A DNA stretch of 64,000 nt from Armigeres subalbatus (taxonomy: Eukaryota > Arthropoda > Insecta > Diptera > Culicidae), in NCBI RefSeq assembly GCF_024139115.2, contig NC_085140.1:233990371-234054370 (forward strand). Reading direction: 5' to 3'. The position numbers and the translations under genes were made by a program. Each line of letters begins with the position of its first letter. Position 1 is the stretch's first letter. Positions 57,570 to 64,000 of this stretch are shown piece after piece. Under the pieces are notes generated by a model, which saw only the letters and a list, made by a program, of their open reading frames with translations, ran no database searches and had not been told where the DNA came from.

Positions 57570-57850
57570 AATTATATGTCGTTTCTGCGGCATACATGTA
57601 GAGGACTCTGAACATCTGTTATGCCATTGTCCGGCAATTAAAAAAAAAGAATACAGTTCTTCAATAAGGGGCTGATAGAACCCTGTGAAGTTTGGAGAAC
57701 AAATCCCAATATGGTAGTACGATTCATCAGAACCATAATATGTACCGCATTGGGAAGACGCTGGCAGTCAAGGTGATGCAATTGCTCTACATAGCAATGA
57801 TGCGTCAACTTGACAAAGCTATGTCAAATGGGGCATACATCACAATAGAT
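57570..57850 (+). pseudogene. LINE C-terminal zinc finger and 3' end
   Basis: CRFCGIHVEDSEHLLCHC is the CCHC finger that ends ORF2 of RNase-H LINEs. It is followed by a short C-terminal tail and a likely 3' UTR (GGAAGACGCTGG, CTAACAAATGG). Confidence 0.75.
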
Positions 57851-57884
57851 CTAACAAATGGTCGCAGTGATTAAAATACCCAAT

Positions 57885-59432
57885 AAGGAAAAAAAGGTCG
57901 AAGTGGTCTGGTCTGTTCAGTACGTGGAAGTGGTCTGTTCAGTACATAAAAGTCTTCTCCATTCAACTCGGTTCATGGCTGCACGTCGTCAATTAAGCAG
58001 TCTACGGAGTGTCCGCAAATTGTCTTCCACCTTGCTCGCTGCGCATCTCGCCTTATTACCGAGAACCATTATCATCGGATTACTGTCCGACATTCTGGCT
58101 ACGTGTCCGGCCTACAGCAGTCTTCCGATTTTCGCGGTGTGAACGATGGATGATTCTTTCAACGTTTTGTAGATAGTCAGTTTAGTACGAGGGCGAACTC
58201 AATTCGACACTTTTGCGGAGGTCAAAGAATGTATGGTTTCCAGCCATGATGCGTCTTCGAATTTTGCTGCTGATATCGTCATCGGAGGTCACCAGTGAGT
58301 TCAAGTACACGAATTCTTCAGCCACCTCGATTTCGTCACCACCGATAAAAACTCGATGTGGGAGGTTCACGTTGTCTTCTCTTGAACCTCTTCCTATCAT
58401 GTACCTCGTCTCCGACGTGTTAATGGCTAATCCTTATTGCTTTGCTTCGATTTGCTTCTCAAAGTGCTATAATTCCTATGTCGGAACCAAACAGCTGGAC
58501 GGACTACGTAAAAATCGTGCCACTCGTGTCAATCTCTGACCTTCATATTACTTCCTCCAAAACGATGTCGAATATCAGGCACGAAAGATTATCACCTTAC
58601 CGTAACCTTCTGCGCATTCCAAACGGGCTCGAGAATGCCCTGAAAGTCGATCAATCATCGCCTTGATCAACCGTGTCTGGAAATGTTCGTGCATGAGCTG
58701 CCATAGCTGGTCTCGATCAATTGTATCATATGCGGCTTTGAAGTTGACGAATATATGATGTGTAGTCACGTTGTATTCGCGGCATTTTCTGCAATACCTG
58801 ACGTATAGTGATCCCCTGATCCGTGGTATAACTTTTTGCATTTCTAACTCTCTTGCATTTGGTGCTAGTCGATGGCATAACATTTGGGTGAGTACCTTGT
58901 AGGTGATTTCATGGTAGTTGCTGCATTCCAGCTTATCGTCCTTTTGGTAGATGGGACACACAACACATCGCCATCTCTGCATCATCTCATACTCGTTCGT
59001 ACAAAGGATCTTGCTCATATCCTCACATATATCAAGTTATGGCACGCGGCCCTTACGTGAAAGGATTTAATTATCATAGAATTGTTCCTCGTGCACACTC
59101 ATACCCCATGCTTCATTCTCCTTCTCCATCAAAAAACGCTCACATTCGCCATCATTTCAGTCATTTCTTTGATTCGCGGGCACCGTGCCTAGTACAGCGG
59201 TTGCGATGCCCCTAATGGCGGAACGAATCTTCTAGCGAAGCTGTGCCTAGCTTGTCTTGTAGCCGCCCGATGTTCAGTATCGGTGTTCGACTTCAACGCA
59301 TGTTGTACACTGTCGAGAGCCTTGAACGCAGGCATACTCCAATGAGGTAGGGCTCAGATTTAATATTCGCACTACAGTAAGTGTGGACGTTCCGAATCGC
59401 GATATCGGAGAAGAATTTTCAATCGATTAGAA
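57885..59432 (-). mobile_element. RTE-type LINE copy 4, decayed
   Basis: Pieces in shifting frames match family A: LYVRYCRKCREYNVTTHHIF, VNFKAAYDTIDRDQLWQLMH, GGDEIEVAEEFVYLNSLVT and the endonuclease end. There are many deletions and a tandem GAAGTGGTCTGTTCAGTAC near the 3' end. It is interrupted at 59433 by a hAT-type element; 61583-61655 is its remainder. Confidence 0.85.
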
Positions 59433-59654
59433 CAGTGGTGCTCAACCTGGGGTACATGTACCCCTGGGGGTACCTTCGCCGGCCACAGGGTGTACCTCGG
59501 ACAAGAATGCGTAATGTCGGCTGTATTACAATTTTAATCAAAACTTATTGATAAAGTTTTGATATTTATGTATTTTTTATTTCAGAACTATGTCTTGTGC
59601 ATATTATGCATGACGATTAGTAAATCAAAGCATATTGAATCCTGCCCTCCATAA

Positions 59655-59938
59655 CCAGCCTTCCTAAGTCGTGCGGTAAAATGCGTGGCTACAAAGCAAG
59701 ACCATGCTGAAGGAGGCTGGGTTCGATTCCCGGTCCGGTCTAGGAAATTTTTGGGGTTGGAAATTTTCTCGAATTTCATGGGCTTAGAATCTTTTCGTGT
59801 TAGCCTCATGATATACAAATCCAAAAATGTTAATTTGGCTCAGAAACCCCGCAGTAAAGAAATGTAGAAGTGCTTAATGAATACTAAGCTGAGAGGCGAC
59901 AATGTCCCAGTTGGGGATGTAATGTCAATAAGAAGAAG
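59655..59938 (+). mobile_element. SINE, tRNA-derived (Feilai-like), inside hAT
   Basis: CTTCCTAAGTCGTGCGGTAA, B-box GGGTTCGATTCCC, GCCTCATGATATACAAAT, and end GATGTAATGTCAATAAG with (AAG)n. It is nested third-level: SINE in hAT in RTE in outspread intron. Confidence 0.85.
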
Positions 59939-60119
59939 TTGAATGAACAATTTTAGAAAAATTCAATCTACGTGTTTGAAAAATATCCAATAATATGTCA
60001 ACAACATGCTTCTGAATTAAAATATAGAGTCTGAAGTTACGAAAGCCTCCACTTGAGAGACATGGAGTCTTTTTTTCCAAACAGCTTAGTTGCTTCGTTA
60101 CAAGAGAATTGGAAATCAC

Positions 60120-61370
60120 GGAAACCTCCCTTCAAGATGCTCGGAAGCCTCTCTTTAAGAGACTAGGAAGCCGCTTTTGAAAAGGCGCGGTAGCCTACTT
60201 TCAAGAGGTTCGGAAGGCCCCTTTCACAAGGCTCGGAAGGCTGCTTTCAAGGTCTCGGAAGCTTCCCTTCAATAAGCTTGGAATTCTTCTTACCAGAGTC
60301 GTACTTCAAGATGCCCAGGAGCATCCTTTAAAGTGGCTCAAAAGCTGCCTTTCAAGAGGCTCTGAAGCCTCCATTCAAGATGCTCGGAAGCCTCCCTTCG
60401 AGAGGCTCGGAAGCATCCCTTCGAGAGGCTCGGAAGCATCCCTTCCAGATGCTCGGAAGCCTTTTCTCAAGAGCCTTGGAAGCCTTTTTTCAAAACGCGC
60501 GGATGCCTACTTTCAAGAGGCTTGGGAGGGTAAGCCTGCTTCCAAGAGGCTCTTAAGTATCCTTTCAAGAGGCTCGGAAACATCCCTTTAAGAGGCTCGG
60601 CATTCTTCCCTTCAAGAGGCTCAGAAGCTTCCTTTCATGTGGCTCGGAAGCCGCCATTCAGAAGGCTTTAAAGCCTCCCTTCGAGAGGCTCGGAAGCCTT
60701 ACTTCTAGAGCCTCGGATAAATCCCTTCAAGAGGCATGGAAGCCTCCTTTCAAGAAGCTCGTAAGCTTCCTTTCAAGAAGCTCGCAAGCTTCAAGAAACA
60801 CGATTTTTTTTCTGCCAAGAGGCTTAGAAGCATACTTTTAAGATGCTTAGAAGCTTTCTGTTAAGTGGCTCGTAAGCTACTTTCAAGAGGCTCTGAAGCC
60901 TCCCTTCAAGATGCTCTGAAGCCTTCCTTCACGAGGCTGGGAAGCCTCCTATTGAGAGGCTCGAAAGCGTCCTTTCAAGATGTTTGGAAGAATTCCTTCA
61001 AAAGGCACGAAAGCCTCCTTTCAAGAGGCTCGTAAGGCTTCTTTCAAGTGGGTTGGAAGCTTCCCTTAAAGATGCACGAAATTCTTCTTCCAAGAAGCTT
61101 GAAAACGTACTTACAAGAGGCTCAGAGACCTCCTAAGTGGCTCAACAGCCGCCTTCCAAGAGGTCTGGAAGCCTCTCTTCAATAGGCTCGGAAGCCTCCT
61201 TTCAAGATACTCGGAAGCCTTCTTTTAAGAGGCTCGTAAGCTTCCCTGGAAGAAGCTCGGAATTCTCCTTTCAAGAGGCTCAGAAGCCTTCTTTTAAGTG
61301 GCTCGAAAGCCGCCTTTCAAGAGGCTCTGAAGCCTCCCTTCAAGATGCTCGGAAGCCTCCGATAGTCAAA
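60120..61370. repeat. ~24-bp minisatellite, ~50 units
   Basis: Unit CTTTCAAGAGGCTCGGAAGC plus CTCC, with substitutions and small indels between units. The period is a multiple of three, so long ORFs appear (for example 61137-61382 with repeated EASFQEARKPSFKRL-like residues), but these are by-products of the repeat. Confidence 0.9.
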
Positions 61371-61582
61371 AAAGTCCTGTAGGAAGCTTGATGAATGAAT
61401 TTGCTTTGAATTGGAATTTTTACGGAATTATGAAAATTTCAGCCAACTTCGGGGAGGAGAGTCATATATCCCGTTAGTTTTCGAGTTCGTTTTTCATATA
61501 TCTTATCTACGCTTATTTTTATTTACAGTGAAAACAAATGGGGGTACCTCTCAAAAAAAGGTTGAGAACCGCTGGATTAGAA

Positions 61583-61655
61583 CATATTCGAATTGGTTTT
61601 CCGTTTCTGCAAAGCTTATAAATCGTTGGCCGTTGTCAATTGATACAGTCACATG
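61583..61655 (-). mobile_element. RTE copy 4, remainder beyond the hAT element
   Basis: ATTGGTTTTCCGTTTCTG and CGTTGGCCGTTGTCAATTGA continue the endonuclease region of copy 3 (44510-44650), with an internal deletion of about 90 bp. Confidence 0.75.
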
Positions 61656-62823
61656 TCAGTTTTCTTATACTTGAGAAATATGCCGTTGAATTTTTCAAAC
61701 TCGTTTTGCATGGAGAAATACAAAAAAAATCTTATAAATCGATAACATCTGCAATCTTTCTGAAAATTTGGCATAATATTCTTAATCTGTATACAATGCT
61801 ATGGAACTATTAAATGGACCATACTTATATTCATTTTTTGCGCAAAAGTGTATCAAAACCTGGGAAACGACTGTAATGCGAATAAATAGCAAGATGGGAC
61901 AACACAAGAGGGTTATGATTTTCAAAATTATAGAACAAAGTATATTACCAGTTTTTCTTAAAGATGAGTTCATTTTAAGCTTATTTCTGAAAGAAATACA
62001 AAATTGTCAAAAATTGACATGAGACTTTTATGCGAATCGCGGCAGTGTATGTGTTGGCTAAGTAGTGATGTATTGATTGGTAAAATGTATTATCCGTCAC
62101 GATAGAAGAATTATTTATCGTTTTCTATATCCGATTTAATTGAATATAATTAATCATCTTGGGATTAACTTCTCGACTTCGCTAAGACGGTAAACCAGGT
62201 TTAAGCGTAAGGGTATCCATCGATAGAGTGAAGTAATTGGCCATTATACAAAAATCGTAAAACTTTTTTTAGGAATTTGTCGGAGACCATTGTCATCATC
62301 ATCATACTTGAAGTCTTGAATGTATGAATCAGAAAAATAAAAATAATTGAGATTTAGTTCCAAATCAGCAAATGCGTAAGTAAATTGGTCGTAACTATTC
62401 TGGTTTACTCTGGTCTTACAAAGACTCGACATTTTTTGTTAGGAAAATTTTATTCGCAATCAACAATTTTATTCCGATACCCTTGAATTCCTCGGAGAGC
62501 AGTTAGATCGAATTTCTTCTCAGAACATGTCCAAATCTATTCAGAAACCCTTGACATGCGGATTGAGTCAGTCGTTCCAATCGTTTTCGTTTCAAATCCG
62601 CGTGGTATTAAGTGGCTTGTCGTCAATAAATCTCAACAGCAACGGGAAGGAATGCAATCTTTTTTCGATGCTGCATTTTTCTCCCGTGTTCTTGTCTCGG
62701 TGGGATCAACCTTGAGTTCACTGATCTGAGCAGCAACTCCAAATCTCCCGACAGCAATTCATTTCGAAAACGTCAAAAATGTTTGAGGAGCCTTCGCCGC
62801 CGTTGCAGAAAGCGGATACTTAC
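61656..62823. other. intron, nothing recognised
   Basis: AT-rich. ORFs at 61801-62022 and 62527-62715 have no domain. The PH-exon donor lies at the right edge. Confidence 0.4.
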
Positions 62824-62889
62824 GTGTTCGTCCACTGAGTATGTGAGCTCCCCATCGTCGTACAGCACGAACCATCGTCGCTGCCATCG
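62824..62889 (-). CDS. osp: outspread exon: start of PH domain
   Basis: This 66-bp exon encodes 22 residues beginning [15 protein letters not shown], the first beta strands of a PH domain (the W-x-R-R-W/F-F/V-x-L pattern). On the minus strand it is preceded by a pyrimidine-rich acceptor ending TTTTCAG and followed by donor GTAAGT; both boundaries are phase 0. The next exon continues the domain after a 15.6-kb intron full of repeats. The same segment of the first PH domain of vertebrate MPRIP has a closely similar RKWQRRFFILYE motif (established family knowledge). The upstream exon, which should supply the preceding residue, lies beyond the window. Confidence 0.9.
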
Positions 62890-63585
62890 CTGAAAATAAG
62901 CGAAGAAAAACAAAACAAATAAATAAATATTGGATATTAATTATGACAGCTATAAATAAGAATTCGAAAGAAAAAGTTTTAATACTATGTGATGCGTTTA
63001 TAAGTGCAACGCTTCACGGTGCTTTGGACCCGCTGCGCTGATGATGCTGGGAAGAGAAGTTGGTGTTAATAAATTGACCATAATTGAAGAGGAGATAAGA
63101 CAAATATTTTTATTTTGAGGTTGAATCAGTGCTCCGCTCCGATCTCAACAAGATAAAAATACTTTTTTTTTGTCTCCACGCAGACAGTCTTTCCTTTAAA
63201 GTCTTTATTCGGGATGGGTTCAGTGTTTATTGGCGCAATTACCTAGGGGAGAATGGTCCAATATGGTTACCGAACCTGTAGGAACAAAATTTACAAGACC
63301 AGCTACATATCACATTGATCTCCTACTCAGAACAACCAGGCTTCTATGACTTTCCAATGTATCTGGTCGCGAGTGGAAATGGATGGAATACGATATGAGG
63401 ATGTCGTTGAATTTATAAGCAGACCCCATTCGAATTTGACAACATCCAGTTTATACATTTTATTTTGGTAACAAAACCATACGATTTTGACAACACTACT
63501 TTTTTTTTTAATTTTCAGTTTTTTGAGGTTGCGTAAAAAAATCTCAAAAAATAGTCCAATTTTTCTTCAAGGTAAACATTTTAAT
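62890..63585. other. intron upstream of first PH exon
   Basis: Nothing is recognised apart from the acceptor tract at 62890-62905 and (AAAT)-type runs at about 62920. Confidence 0.4.
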
Positions 63586-63589
63586 TCAA

Positions 63590-63785
63590 AAAATTGCGTC
63601 GAAAAAGGACTTGTGTCCAATCGATAAATCAATGCGATCAAACGTCTTGCTGAAGTCCATATATAAAGCTTCTACATGGCTGCCGTTATATATTGTATTC
63701 AATGAATAGTCCACGAATTGAAGCAGATTTGTTGAGGTCGACCTCGAGCGACGGCTACTGAATGAGCTCGAGATTCCCAAATTAG
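63590..63785 (-). mobile_element. CR1/Jockey-type LINE RT fragment
   Basis: STNLLQFVDYSLNTIYNGSH and VEALYMDFSKTFDRID match the RT motif between the SRRS/PGRS block and the first catalytic Asp. The catalytic YMDFSKTFD aspartate is kept. Both ends are cut. Confidence 0.75.
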
Positions 63786-64000
63786 ACGCATAGTCAAATC
63801 ACTCGCAATCCATTTGTCAAGCCAACATTTCAACATGTGTATAGTACATGTTCACATTCGAGGAGCGCGAGCAGAGTGTAAAATAATCGAAAATTTTTGG
63901 TGACGTCCACCTCTCTTCACTTGTCAGCTCACTTCCAGACACATTCATAGTCGGCTCTGGACTGTCAATATTCGATTGAATATTAGTCATTGAATATTTA
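63786..64000. other. intron end of window, nothing recognised
   Basis: No feature seen. Confidence 0.4.

Larger units (their letters stand above)
59433..61574. mobile_element. hAT-type non-autonomous element, 8-bp TSD
   Basis: TIRs CAGTGGTGCTCAACCTGGGG and (right end reverse complement) CAGCGGTTCTCAACCTTTTT match the hAT (Charlie-like) pattern. The 8-bp duplication GATTAGAA is exact at 59425-59432 and 61575-61582. At 2142 bp it codes for no transposase. It holds a SINE (59655-59938) and a large minisatellite (60120-61370). Confidence 0.9.
830..62889 (-). other. osp: outspread (MPRIP-like) gene, internal part, 5 exons
   Basis: Five minus-strand exons join in phase into one protein segment: PH domain, then a basic stretch, then Thr/Ser/Asn-rich sequence. 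Exon order is 62824-62889, 47036-47224, 46898-46961, 36638-36877, 830-952; introns are 15,599, 74, 10,020 and 35,685 bp. All donors are GTAAGT except one GTAGGT, and all acceptors end in AG. Family knowledge: outspread is the insect relative of vertebrate MPRIP/p116RIP, an actin- and RhoA/myosin-phosphatase-associated PH protein; in Drosophila the gene has large introns, one of which holds Adh. No Adh-like gene is seen here. Further small or alternative exons could be missed in the long introns. The start and stop codons are outside the window. Confidence 0.88.

Noticed and set aside
61137..61382. Repetitive Ser/Lys/Arg-rich ORF
   Set aside because: It is produced by the 24-bp minisatellite, whose period is a multiple of three.
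1..64000. CRISPR array or bacterial defence system
   Set aside because: Tandem repeats here lack regular unique spacers and cas genes, and the sequence is clearly eukaryotic.
1..64000. Endogenous viral element
   Set aside because: Translated ORFs show LINE endonuclease, RT, RNase H and Gag-like knuckles only. The unidentified region at 13.2-14.2 kb cannot be assigned to a virus by inspection.
1..64000. Adh-like gene nested in outspread, as in Drosophila
   Set aside because: No short-chain dehydrogenase motif was seen in any frame.

Overview
This is intronic DNA of a mosquito, most likely an Aedes-type culicine. The window lies inside one very large host gene on the minus strand, whose introns are packed with transposable elements. 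I see no prokaryotic operons, CRISPR, rRNA or intact protein-coding gene in a single ORF. The culicine call rests on several tRNA-derived SINEs ending in (AAG)n (Feilai-like), at least four copies of an RTE-type (JAM1-like) non-LTR retrotransposon, many short palindromic MITEs, and introns of 10-36 kb.

The host gene is the mosquito orthologue of Drosophila outspread (osp), the insect relative of vertebrate MPRIP/p116RIP. Five minus-strand exons can be placed with consensus splice sites and matching phases: 62824-62889, 47036-47224, 46898-46961, 36638-36877 and 830-952. The first three encode a pleckstrin-homology (PH) domain, followed by a basic linker and low-complexity Thr/Ser/Asn sequence. 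The introns are about 15.6 kb, 74 bp, 10.0 kb and 35.7 kb. The 5' and 3' ends of the gene lie outside the window.

Intron content, left to right. 1-12 kb: exon, SINE remnant, AATTCC-type degenerate repeats, a 5'-truncated RTE copy with a 9-bp TSD, a MITE, and an old RTE-like element split by a younger minus-strand RTE copy (13-bp TSD, 738-codon RT ORF still open). 11-17 kb: SINE-like sequence, hairpins, the first copy of a three-copy palindromic MITE, an unidentified decayed coding region, and an 887-bp insert between 22-bp direct repeats. 18-21.5 kb: nearly complete CR1/Jockey-type LINE with one frameshift. 21.5-31 kb: MITEs, SINE, foldback, LINE remnant, degenerate tandem repeats. 31.9-33.9 kb: a 2-kb palindrome built of ~150-bp tandem units. 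35.7-38 kb: SINE, exon, RNase-H-class LINE remnant split by a TA-flanked MITE. 38.8-41.6 kb: Jockey-like gag + endonuclease split by a foldback element. 42.2-45.6 kb: longest RTE copy, with endonuclease. 46.9-47.2 kb: PH exons. 49.4-50.9 kb: 1.4-kb foldback with 5-bp TSD. 51-57.9 kb: SINEs, a TATA/Inr promoter-like block, four MITEs, RNase H LINE fragment. 57.9-61.7 kb: decayed RTE copy split by a 2.1-kb hAT-type element that carries a SINE and a ~1.25-kb minisatellite. 62.8 kb: first PH exon; 63.6 kb: LINE RT scrap.

No coherent new biological system is evident. The most interesting items are the nested insertions with exact target duplications, the compound palindromes, the hAT element carrying a 24-bp minisatellite, a 217-nt AG-free zone in front of an outspread exon, and an unidentified decayed ORF cluster at 13.2-14.2 kb.
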